NCBI RefSeq assembly: GCF_008692845.1
Contig: NZ_VXJW01000001.1
Location: forward strand, 434,001 to 498,000
Length of the DNA: 64,000 nucleotides
From: Salmonella enterica subsp. arizonae
GTDB taxonomy: Bacteria; Pseudomonadota; Gammaproteobacteria; Enterobacterales; Enterobacteriaceae
Direction: 5' to 3'
The notes below the pieces were generated by a model, which was given only the letters and a program-made list of their open reading frames with translations, was not told where the DNA came from and ran no database searches. Positions 46,255-55,500 of this stretch are shown here, one piece after another (position 1 is the first letter of the stretch; every line of letters begins with the position of its first letter). The translations under genes were made by a program, and so were the position numbers.

Positions 46255-46620
46255 ACTTCCACGCATGCATTATGGGGTAGTTACCTTTCGCGCTCATGCT
46301 GCCCCGCTGATGATGCCGTTTCAGCAATGCCTGATAATCTGCTATCGCCACGGTCGGTATGAACGATAACATTTAGCGTTGTTTTCCCTGATGAAAAGCG
46401 GTACTGACGGCAGCATCGCAGAGCAGGCGAAATTGCTGCCGCGCATTCACCCGTAAACGGCGGTTACGCCAGGCGTACCAGCCGCTACAGGCAACCCGGA
46501 GCATCGGCTCATCGCCTGGATACTGAACTCTCGATAAAGACATACTTCATTTCAGGCGCTTAGCGAAGTATGACGTGGCCTTTTGCAGGAGCCCTCACCG
46601 CACCATCCACTCCAGTTATA
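46255..46620 (-). mobile_element. Decayed IS3-family element
   Basis: On the minus strand the sequence passes from an orfA end (LLQKATSYFAKRLK, about 46575-46535) to an orfB start (MKYVFIESSVS). It continues to SGWYAWRNRRLRVNARQQF, PTVAIADYQALLKRHHQRG and SMSAKGNYPIMHAWKYLP near 46265. The order is right for an IS3-type orfAB, but frames are broken several times and long internal parts are missing. No terminal repeats were identified. Confidence 0.8.
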
Positions 46621-46965
46621 GACGTCTGCTCATCGTAGCAGCGGTGTCAGAGTTCACGGGCCAGTTCCTTCATAGTCCGGCACTGACTGTTTTCTGGAAG
46701 GATCCGTTGTGCTCAAGTCTTTCTTCTCTCCCGGGGCGCATGATGAAGAGAACATCGGCCTCCCCCACAGATGGTGGCACCATTTCCGGCGCAATGACCG
46801 TGAACCGGACAGGCTTTCTCACATTTCGTGGCAGGTCAGCAATTATTATCGAGGAGGCCTACAGAGAAAATAAAAGCACTTCAATTTATCTGAAAAGATA
46901 TGAATAATATAACTGCCATAAAGTAGAGGCCTGGCCCCTCAGTTCTATCGCAGACAAGCATTTTA
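46621..46965. other. Unassigned GC-richer fragment
   Basis: About 345 bases have a higher GC content than their surroundings. A plus-strand frame (46575-46907) spans them but runs over the antisense IS3 remnant, so it is not a gene. I recognise no product. It may be more IS or phage debris. Confidence 0.35.
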
Positions 46966-47682
46966 TTAAAGTCTAACCTTCACCAGAGCAATTTCATAAG
47001 AGTGCCCATCTTCTGGTCTAAAGATAATAAATCTGTTATTATCTTTAGTAAACGATTTTGATAAAACAAAACTATCATGATATCTGGCCAATACGTAATA
47101 CCAGCCGCCATCGTATAATATCATTTCATACTCTTTTTTTAATTGCGGTTTATATAGACCAACAAAAAAAGAAAACAACCAAAAGTATATGATAAAACCA
47201 ACCATAATTATGGTGAAACAATGTTTTCGCACCCAACTTAGTTGAGTAAAGCAAATTACAGGCATTAGTTTACTATAAAATCGTATCCCCACAGATAAGA
47301 ATAAGGCCACCAGTAAAACCACGAAAAAAAGCTCCCACAAAAATGAGTTTGTTAAGATAGAGAATTCGATAACAATTGGAATGAAAAACGAAATCGCTGC
47401 CAAAAAAAGACGTAAGAAGCTAAGGTTGTTAATATGTGCTTTTTGCTTTACTACGAAAAACAACAAAATACCAACCCCCCACGCCACTATAAATATTGCC
47501 ATCAGGCTGATGGCGTGAAATAAACTTCGGGCAATGTTGTCGGGGCCAACACCTACATACCACCACGGAAAACCATAGTATGCGGAGACCCCCCAACCAT
47601 AAAAATAGGCGCTCCCCCACCCCAAACCGCCTAAATACGCCAAAAGCATTGAAGAGTTTTTAATAATCGAATCATCACTCAT
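46966..47682 (-). CDS. Hypothetical multi-pass inner membrane protein
   Basis: The 238-residue product is strongly hydrophobic, with about five membrane helices at residues 11-35, 51-75, 88-112, 113-133 and 152-175. The C-terminus is soluble and charged (KEYEMILYDGGWYYVLARYHDS, FTKDNNRFIIFRPEDGHSYE). Typhimurium has an unnamed inner-membrane protein gene between steB and sseJ, and this fits that place. I know no function. It is AT-rich and shares the effector region's composition. The start follows a weak GGGTTAACTATA. Confidence 0.65.
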   Translation of the reverse strand: MSDDSIIKNSSMLLAYLGGLGWGSAYFYGWGVSAYYGFPWWYVGVGPDNIARSLFHAISLMAIFIVAWGVGILLFFVVKQKAHINNLSFLRLFLAAISFFIPIVIEFSILTNSFLWELFFVVLLVALFLSVGIRFYSKLMPVICFTQLSWVRKHCFTIIMVGFIIYFWLFSFFVGLYKPQLKKEYEMILYDGGWYYVLARYHDSFVLSKSFTKDNNRFIIFRPEDGHSYEIALVKVRL

Positions 47683-48157
47683 TATAGTTAACCCACTTTA
47701 AAATTTACTATAAGATAGAAATCAAAAGGTTATGTAAAACACCTGCATCTTAGCAATAACAGCTCTATCTGGTATTAAGCCAGCCTGTGCTCACGCCAGT
47801 ACACTAAATCAATAAATGCACCTTTTTAAATATTTTCCTTAGCCAGGATAACACTCAATAATTATAGCAGTCAGATATTATGCACCTGATATTAATTTGG
47901 GGTTGTTGATGATATATTTACTTTAGTAAAAAAACAATAAATACTGCATATAATTTATTGATTACAACCAATTGTTAAACCATGACAATAAATAAGAAAG
48001 CATTAAATATCGAACGAAGATACTGTCAAATTTATACTACACATAGGCCTTGCAAATAATATACATTATTTACCTGATTATCTTTTCTGCTAATATTTGC
48101 TAAGTGATATCTGCTAAAATATTTTTGTTTACTGTTTTATATAAGCAGGAGGTTACC
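47683..48157. other. AT-rich region upstream of sseJ
   Basis: No gene is seen. The 475 bases are about 70% A+T, the composition of H-NS-silenced, SsrB-activated promoters. The sseJ ribosome binding site GCAGGAGGT sits at 48146-48154. Confidence 0.5.
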
Positions 48158-49384
48158 ATGCCATTCAGTGTCGGTCAGGGTTATTTCACAACTTCTATCA
48201 GCGCTGAAAGATTTAACGCTATAAAGGAAAGCTCATCCACTCCGGAAATGAGCTTATGGGAAAAAATTAAAGCATGTTTTTTCTCCACGTATCATGCAGA
48301 TGCCCTTGAATGTATCTTTAAACTTTACCACTATGAGGAGCTGAATTTAACACCGGTACAGGTTCGCGGAGCATATACCAAACTCCGTGCACTAGCCTCT
48401 CCGGGATGTAAAGACCAGTTTATTATAGAATCACAAGAGCAAACCGATGAATTGATTATTAAAGGGGATAATAATTCAATTCTTTTATCTGTTAAGGTTG
48501 AATGTCATTCGGAAGCTTTTAGCCTCGCCAAAGAAATCAATAAATTATATCCCAAGATAAAAAACACTTCTTTAGGCGACATTAGCAGGCTGGTGATTTT
48601 TGGCGACAGTTTGTCTGACTCAATGGGACGCATGTTTGAAAAAACACATCATATGTTACCCTCCTATGGTCAATTCTATGGCGGAAGATTCACTAATGGA
48701 TTTACCTGGCCTGAGTTTTTATCATCTCCTCAATTTTTAAGTAAGAAGATGATTAATTTTGCCGAAGGGGGAAGTACATCGGCAAGCTATTCATGCTTTA
48801 ATTGCATAGGCGACTTTGTATCAAATACGGACAGGCAAATTGCATCTTACATTCCTTCCAGCCAGGACCTGGCCATGTTTTTATTGGGAGCCAATGACTA
48901 TATGACGCTACATAAAGATAATATAGCAATGGTCGTTGAGCAACAAGCTGATGATATTGAAAAAATAATTTCTGAAGGGGTTACTAATATTCTGGTCATG
49001 GGAATTCCCAATTTGTCTTCGACTCCCTATGCAGTACATTCTGATGATAAAAGAAAACTTGAAGATGAAAGTTTTGCTCACAATGCCTTGCTGAAAAAGT
49101 ATGTTACACAATTAAAAGAAAAATACCCGCAGCATAGGATATGCTATTTTGAGACCAGTGATGCATTTAATCAGATAACTGCTGTGGCCAATGGTATAGG
49201 TTATGATACGGAAAACGCTTACACTCACCATGGTTATGTTCATATTCCCGGGACTAAAGATCCTCTGCTAGATATAAGTCCGCGATATATCTTTAATGAC
49301 TCTGTTCATCCAACTCAGGAGATTCATAATTCTTTTGCTATAATACTAGAAAATTTTATAGTTAATCATTATTCTAATGTATAA
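48158..49384 (+). CDS. sseJ: SPI-2 effector SseJ, GDSL acyltransferase/deacylase
   Basis: SseJ esterifies host cholesterol on the Salmonella vacuole as a glycerophospholipid:cholesterol acyltransferase, activated by RhoA. The 408-residue protein equals the Typhimurium length. The catalytic triad known for SseJ is in place at the same positions: Ser151 in FGDSLSD, Asp247 in LGAND and His384 in DSVHPTQ. The GDSL block II Gly/Asn residues (EGGSTS) are also present. The translocation segment LWEKIKACFF is at residues 33-42. ATG 48104 is in frame, but 48158 has the ribosome binding site GCAGGAGGT. The sequence is intact but appears near 78% identical to Typhimurium SseJ from memory. Confidence 0.94.
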   Translation: MPFSVGQGYFTTSISAERFNAIKESSSTPEMSLWEKIKACFFSTYHADALECIFKLYHYEELNLTPVQVRGAYTKLRALASPGCKDQFIIESQEQTDELIIKGDNNSILLSVKVECHSEAFSLAKEINKLYPKIKNTSLGDISRLVIFGDSLSDSMGRMFEKTHHMLPSYGQFYGGRFTNGFTWPEFLSSPQFLSKKMINFAEGGSTSASYSCFNCIGDFVSNTDRQIASYIPSSQDLAMFLLGANDYMTLHKDNIAMVVEQQADDIEKIISEGVTNILVMGIPNLSSTPYAVHSDDKRKLEDESFAHNALLKKYVTQLKEKYPQHRICYFETSDAFNQITAVANGIGYDTENAYTHHGYVHIPGTKDPLLDISPRYIFNDSVHPTQEIHNSFAIILENFIVNHYSNV

Positions 49385-49784
49385 TATCTTACCTACTACT
49401 GTACGCTCTGACTGAAACGCTATTCAATATCATAGCGTCAGTGGAGCAAGAATATGATGTTATCTTTACTGGCGATTGACCAATTAGTTGATGCATAGTC
49501 TATGTTCAGTAAAACGAAAATGGATATATTTATCGAGGCGCCACGCATTATCATTTTTTTACCTATTATGGTTTATGTCAAACTGACATTCACCTGTCAC
49601 AGTTTAATATTTTTTCAATGCGTTATAGGTAGTTGTCATGTAAGCAGCATTATATGCTCCGACATTTAATGTGAACCCTGCTACTCCACGTTAAAAGAGG
49701 ACAGCAATCGTTCAAGGATTTAACAAACGACAGGTGTTATTGTTGATTATATTACCTCCGGCATTGCTGTCTTCTATTCCAGAT
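49385..49784. other. Spacer downstream of sseJ
   Basis: No gene is supported. The sequence is AT-rich. GACAGCAAT near 49702 and ATTGCTGTC near 49763 are inverted copies about 60 bases apart, which might form a long-range stem. Confidence 0.35.
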
Positions 49785-50050
49785 TTAACCAATTAGGTAA
49801 TTAATAATCTTAAAGACAGCACTATCGTTTTCCTTATCCCATACATAGAGTTTTTTGCGCGTATTCAGGGGGTCGCTGCAACTAACTTTAAATTTTTCCA
49901 TGCTTATCTTTTTGCCGCTGTAGTATATCTTATAGGAGTTACCTTTATTGTCATTTTGACCAGACTTTTGGAATGTAGATTACTTCGCCATTACGATCAG
50001 GATCGCTGAGTTAGGATACTTAATATACACAGCAGCTTTCATTCTCAGTA
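49785..50050 (-). pseudogene. Unidentified degenerate gene remnant
   Basis: On the minus strand, coding-like sequence runs across two frames. First comes LSDPDRNGEVIYIPKVWSK, then after a one-base shift SGQNDNKGNSYKIYYSG, KKISMEKFKVSCSDPLNTR and KKLYVWDKENDSAVFKIINYLIG to a TAA at 49785. The Lys-rich, Tyr-rich beta-type pattern suggests a small secreted or periplasmic protein. I do not recognise the family. In Typhimurium a small periplasmic-protein gene lies near sseJ and may be its parent, which is inference. Confidence 0.5.
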
Positions 50051-50137
50051 TACAATTACTCACCCTCCTGATTAATGCTTGCCTAACGATTGCTTCATTG
50101 TTTTAATCTCATTGCGAAATTATTTAGTGAGAGAACA

Positions 50138-50800
50138 ATGAAGCATACACAACAATCAGGCGCAAAAGTCTATAACTCATTCACGCTTAGCTTATATGAC
50201 TGGTGGGTATTAAATATCTCAAACAAATATGCCTGGAAGTGTCCTACTGATACGCGACTACTTCCTTTTTTCCTGCATCATATGGGCGAGACTCACCTGG
50301 ATATTGGCGTAGGTACAGGTTATTACCTGAAACATGCGCCTGCAACCCATGCCATTTCACTGATGGATTTGAATCCGGATAGCCTGAAAATAGCCGCCAG
50401 CCGAGTGGGTGAAACGAAAATCCGCGCCGCACTACAACATGATATTTTCGACACGTTTCCGGCGGACTGGCACGGACGCTTCGATTCCGTTTCTATGTAC
50501 TATCTGCTGCACTGTTTACCCGGTGAGATGACAACAAAAGCGAAGGCAATTAAAAATGCCGGTATGGCGCTTAAACCAGGCGGCACGCTTTTTGGCGCGA
50601 CTATCCTGGGCAAAGAGGTTACTCACAATGCCTTTGGCAAGAAATTGATGGCTGTTTACAACAAGAAAGGCATATTCAGCAACACCAATGATTCAGCCGA
50701 TACGTTACGCAGCGTGTTGGATGAACACTTCGCAAAGGTCACTGTCGAGCAACACGGCACCGTCGCGCTATTTTCCGCGACCTCGCCTCGTTTATCATAG
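50138..50800 (+). CDS. Class I SAM-dependent methyltransferase
   Basis: The 220-residue cytoplasmic protein has a class I methyltransferase fold. The SAM loop is HLDIGVGTGYYLKHAP (about residues 53-68), the acidic residue after strand 2 is in LMDLNPDSL, and motif post-II is FDSVSMYYLLHCLPG. The block LKPGGTLFGATILG marks strand 5. An upstream ATG at 50090 is in frame. I chose 50138 since it has AGTGAGAGAAC as ribosome binding site. The substrate is unknown. A Typhimurium homologue lies next to cybB. Confidence 0.8.
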   Translation: MKHTQQSGAKVYNSFTLSLYDWWVLNISNKYAWKCPTDTRLLPFFLHHMGETHLDIGVGTGYYLKHAPATHAISLMDLNPDSLKIAASRVGETKIRAALQHDIFDTFPADWHGRFDSVSMYYLLHCLPGEMTTKAKAIKNAGMALKPGGTLFGATILGKEVTHNAFGKKLMAVYNKKGIFSNTNDSADTLRSVLDEHFAKVTVEQHGTVALFSATSPRLS

Positions 50801-50920
50801 CTGCTTCTCGCCCCGCCCATCGGGCAGAGACATTTTCAGGGTTTAACCCATTGATTAAATATTGGATTACGGGATAGCAATTGTTTATTTTATTTGTCAT
50901 ACAAATAAGTATAATACCCG

Positions 50921-50985
50921 CTTCCGATGTAGACCCGTTCTCCTTCGCCTGCGTCACGGGTCTCGGTTAGACGCAGGCGTTTTCT
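50921..50985 (+). ncRNA. rydC: Small regulatory RNA RydC
   Basis: RydC is a 64-65 nt Hfq-bound sRNA that forms a pseudoknot and stabilises cfa mRNA. The conserved 5' end CTTCCGATGTAGACCCGT is present at 50921. GACCCGT pairs with ACGGGTC (50956-50962) to form the pseudoknot, and GCCTGCGTC pairs with GACGCAGGC as the terminator stem, followed by GTTTTCT. A perfect TATAAT at 50910-50915 gives transcription start at C50921. The terminator stem differs from the E. coli sequence I recall by paired changes, which supports the fold. The position beside cybB is also conserved. Confidence 0.92.
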
Positions 50986-51066
50986 GTATGGAATCCCCCC
51001 ACTGATACATGCCTTGTTTGCCTAAAGCGGTTAACCCCACCTGCGGCAAATATCATACTGGAAAGG

Positions 51067-51597
51067 TCAGGAACGCTTACGCGGCATCATCCGTAACAAC
51101 GTGTTGTCTTTCCAGAAATAGTGGTGCATCAAAGCTGCGATGGCATGAAGTCCAATAACAAAATAGCCCAGATTCGCCAGCGTGACGTGCCAGGATTTCA
51201 GCATATCTACGCGTTCAAAGTTAGCTTCGGCGGCATGGGGCATAGCAATGCCAAATGCGACCCAGGGATTACCGCGGTTATACATCATCACCAGACCAAT
51301 AACAGGCAGCGCTATAAATAGCAGGTAAATCACCAGATGTCCTAAATGCGCCATTCCGGTCATCATCGGTTTTGGACGAGGAACAATGGGCGGCGTGGGA
51401 TATTTCAGCCGAATAAACAAGCGTGCCACCATTAAAAGCAAAATAGTGATACCACATGAAACGTGCGTCATATTAAACCAGGGCCGATAACTACGCGGCG
51501 CAAAACCGCGTAGTTCCATCGCGGCGTAAGCCACAATAACCAGAAAAAAGACTAACCAGTGAATACCAATTTGCAGGCCGGAATACTTATTGCCCAT
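51067..51597 (-). CDS. cybB: Superoxide-oxidase cytochrome b561 CybB (SOO)
   Basis: CybB is a four-helix inner-membrane di-heme cytochrome b that oxidises superoxide and passes electrons to ubiquinone. The 176 residues equal E. coli CybB. Histidines that can serve as heme ligands lie at IHWLVF (helix 1), THVSCG (helix 2) and in the later LHAIAALMHHYFW and GHLVIY. The start at 51597 gives MGNKYSGLQ, as in the family; an upstream in-frame start adds 12 unrelated residues. Confidence 0.9.
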   Translation of the reverse strand: MGNKYSGLQIGIHWLVFFLVIVAYAAMELRGFAPRSYRPWFNMTHVSCGITILLLMVARLFIRLKYPTPPIVPRPKPMMTGMAHLGHLVIYLLFIALPVIGLVMMYNRGNPWVAFGIAMPHAAEANFERVDMLKSWHVTLANLGYFVIGLHAIAALMHHYFWKDNTLLRMMPRKRS

Positions 51598-51713
51598 AGC
51601 GCGTCCTGAATGAAAACCGTAAAGCGACAACATAACCAGCTTTTATAAATAATTCATCAAATTTATGAGATAGTGGTCGCACTCGCCCGTTCACCCTCGC
51701 AAACGGGCGATTT

Positions 51714-52514
51714 TTAGCGTAAGGCTCGCTGATTTAACGCATTGCGCAGCGTAGTATCTGCCTGCAATACCTGCCATGCGGTTTCAATATCGCGTGGGAT
51801 ATCAACGTGAATGATAAAATCTTTACCACGCGGCCCATATCCTGTTTCATCGTCACGCAAGCGTGGCAACTCGCCGGCAATCAAAGACAGGTAACGCTCC
51901 ACCGTCCAGATACCCTCTTCAACATCGGCAAAACGTGTACCGCCATTAAGATGGCGCAGTACCGGAACAAAACCAGGAAAACTCAGCCAGCGCGGCGCAT
52001 CGGTGTCGTCGTTTGTCACGCGCCGGAACGTCGCGATAGTGCGCCGCTGCATAGTGGGGTCTTGCACAACGATAGCCGTGTTAATGTTTTCTTTCGCCTG
52101 ACGGAGCAATGCGCAGGAGAAACGGGCATTTTCGCCGCAATTAGTCGACTGATCTTCCAGCCAAATTTTCTCAGCCGGAATATGCCAGAACTGGTTCGCA
52201 ATATCAGCGAGGATAGCGGCTTCGGCGCGTCCGGTTGTACGAATAGTATGGTAGCGCGGATGCCGGGCGATCGCGGAGTACAAAAACGGCGTTGAATGAC
52301 CAATGCCGCCGCTAATCAGTAAAGGAACACCCTGCGCTTTGGCGATGCGACAGGCCGCGTCGATAGTGGGGATCACCGCATTGCCCGCCAGGACGACGCA
52401 ATCCGACGAATAAAGTTGTTCGCCGGAAAAATCATTTTGCGCCAGCCACTGTCCGACGGTATTCACCGCCAGCAATGTTTCCGCAGAGAGCGCCGGAAAT
52501 GGCGTTGTATTCAT
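51714..52514 (-). CDS. ydcF: DUF218 SAM-binding protein YdcF
   Basis: YdcF is a cytoplasmic DUF218 protein. The E. coli structure has a Rossmann-like core and binds S-adenosylmethionine, but its role is unknown. The product has 266 residues, the E. coli length. The family core is visible as VVLAGNAVIPT, LLISGGIGHSTPF and WLEDQSTNCGENARFSC, with the conserved Glu-Asp and Asn-Thr-type pocket. In E. coli aldA lies between ydcF and cybB. It is absent here. Confidence 0.88.
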   Translation of the reverse strand: MNTTPFPALSAETLLAVNTVGQWLAQNDFSGEQLYSSDCVVLAGNAVIPTIDAACRIAKAQGVPLLISGGIGHSTPFLYSAIARHPRYHTIRTTGRAEAAILADIANQFWHIPAEKIWLEDQSTNCGENARFSCALLRQAKENINTAIVVQDPTMQRRTIATFRRVTNDDTDAPRWLSFPGFVPVLRHLNGGTRFADVEEGIWTVERYLSLIAGELPRLRDDETGYGPRGKDFIIHVDIPRDIETAWQVLQADTTLRNALNQRALR

Positions 52515-52577
52515 AATTCCTCCTTTTTGTTCCGAACTTGTACCGGATCTCTTTGAAAGACGTCGTCGCCTGGCTTT

Positions 52578-55500
52578 TTAGGCCGTAATCTGATCCATGG
52601 CCTGTAAAATACGCTTATCGGAAATAGGATAAAGCGTACCGAGCTGTTGCGCGAAATAACTGACACGCAGTTCTTCAATCATCCAACGGATCTCTTTAAC
52701 ATCATCATCTTCGCGACGCGCTGGAGGCAATTTATTTATCCATTGTTGCCACGCCTGCTGGACGCTTTCGACTTTCAGCATTTGCGCCCGATCGCGGTGC
52801 GGATCGACAGCCAGTTTCTCCAGCCGCTTTTCAATTGCCTGCAGATAACGCAGCGTATCGCCGAGACGTTTAAAGCCGTTGCCAGTCACAAAACCACGGT
52901 ATACCAGACCGCTTATCTGCGCCTTGATATCGGAAAGCCCCAACGCCATGCTCATATCCACCCGCCCTTTCAGACGCTTATTGATGTTGAATACGGTCGT
53001 CAGGATCCGCTCAACCTGCTTCGCGATATCCACCACAGTATCATTCAGCCCGGCGCGTACCTTTTCGTGCAGCGCGGTGAAACCTGCTTCGCTCCACACC
53101 GGTCCGCCGTTGGCATCTATCAGTTTATCTACCCCGCAGGCGATACAGTCATCAATCAACTCCAGTACTTTGCCGTACGGGTTAAAGTACAGCCCCAGCT
53201 TGGCTTTATTCGGCAATTTCTCATGCAGATACTTAATCGGTGAAGGAATATTGAGCAACAGCAGACGGCGTAAACCGCACCACATCGCCTGTTGTTGTTC
53301 CAGCGGATTATCGAACAATTTAATCGCGACGCTGTCACGCTCATCCACTAACGCCGGCCATGCCTTCACTTTGTAATTACCGCGTTTCTGTTCGTAGCTT
53401 TCCGGCAACGCACCGAAACTCCAGATATGCAGTCCGCTCTGCTCGATGCCGTCATCCGCCACCGCCGAGAGCGTCTCCTGCACTTTACCTTTCAGCGCAT
53501 TTTTGAGTTCGCCGAGCGAACGCCCTTCCTGCAACTTCTTGTTTTTGTCATCCACAACGCGGAACGTGATTTTCAGATGCTCGGGCACCTGATCCCAATG
53601 CCAGTCTTCCCGATCGACCGTGACGCCGGTCATCCGGCGCAGTTCACGCTCCAGTGCGTCCAGTAACGGCAGCTCCAGCGGCATTACGCGACCTAAAAAC
53701 GCTTCAGCATAGTTTGGCGCCGGAACAAAGTTGCGACGTACCGGTTTTGGCAACGATTTAATCAGCGCAATAACTAATTCACGGCGTAACCCTGGAATCT
53801 GCCATTCAAAACCGCTCTCATCCACCTGGTTAAGTAGCGGCAACGGAATATGGACAGTCACGCCGTCAGCATCCGCGCCCGGTTCAAATTGATAGCTCAA
53901 ACGCAGCTTGAGATTGCCCTGGTGCCAAAAATTCGGGTAATCCAGTTTGCTGATTTTTTCCGCGCCTTCTTTAATCAGCATACTTTTTTCAAAGTTGAGC
54001 AGATCCGGCGTCTCGCGGCTGATTTTTTTCCACCAACTATCAAAGTGGCGGGCGGAAATAACGTCATGGCTAATACGCTGGTCATAAAACTCAAACAGGG
54101 TATCGTCATCCACCAGGATATCGCGGCGGCGAGATTTGTGCTCAAGTTCCTCGACTTCCGCACGCAATTTTAGATTCTCACGGAAGAAGGCATGACGGGT
54201 TTGCCAGTCCCCCTCCACCAGCGCATGGCGGATGAACAACTCGCGACACAACGCCGGGTCAATCTGGCTGTAATTCACCTTGCGCGCGGCGACAATCGGC
54301 AGACCGTAGACGGTGACCTTTTCCGTCGCTATCACCGCGCCTTGCGCTCGCTCCCAGTGCGGTTCGCTATATGAACGTTTAATCAGATGCTGGGCTACCG
54401 GTTCCACCCATTCTGGCTCAATGCGGGCAGCGATGCGCCCCCACAAACGGCTGGTCTCCACCAGTTCTGCGACCATTGTCCATTTCGGCGGTTTTTTGAA
54501 TAAACCGGATCCTGGGAAAATAGAGAATCGGGCGTTACGCGCGCCGGTGTACTCTTGCTTATCGGCATCTTTCATCCCGATATGCGACAACAGCCCCGTT
54601 AACAACGCAACGTGAATTTCCCGGTACTCTGCGGGTTCGCTGTTTACCGATATCCCCAGTTCTTTTACCACCTGACGCAGTTGGGTATAGATATCCTGCC
54701 ACTCACGCACGCGTAAATAGTTCAGATAGTCAGTGCGACACAGACGGCGGAATTGATTCGACGACAGTGCCTTTTGCTGCTCGCCGAGGTAATTCCACAG
54801 GTTGACAAACGCCAGGAAATCGGACTCCTTATCCTGGAAGCGCCGGTGTTTCTCATCGGAAGCCTGTTGCTTGTCCGCAGGGCGCTCGCGTGGGTCCTGA
54901 ATAGAGAGCGCGGAAGTAATGATCATCGCTTCGCGTACACAGCCATGCTTTTGCGCTTCCAGAACCATACGCGCCAGTCGCGGGTCGACCGGCAACTGGG
55001 ATAATTGTCGGCCCAGCGGCGTCAGCTTATATACCGTCTGCTGTCCGTCGGCGGTAATCGCCCCCAGCTCTTCCAACAAACGCACGCCATCCTGAATATT
55101 GCGCTTATCCGGCGCTTCGACAAACGGGAAGGCGGCAATGTCACCCAGCCCCAGGGCGGTCATCTGCAAAATAACCGACGCCAGGTTGGTACGCAGGATT
55201 TCCGGGTCGGTAAATTCCGGACGCGACAGAAAGTCGTCTTCGGAATACAGACGAATGCAGATCCCTTCCGATACGCGCCCGCAACGCCCTTTACGCTGGT
55301 TGGCGGAAGCCTGTGAGATCGGTTCAATCGGCAGGCGCTGCACTTTGGTGCGGTAGCTGTAGCGGCTGATGCGCGCTGTACCAGGATCGATCACATACTT
55401 GATCCCCGGCACCGTCAGCGAGGTTTCCGCCACGTTAGTCGCCAGCACGATACGGCGTCCGCTGTGCGACTGGAAAACGCGGTTCTGTTCGCTGTTCGAC

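Noticed and set aside
46575-46907. 110-codon plus-strand frame
   Set aside because: Its first part is antisense to an IS3 remnant, so it cannot be a single real gene.
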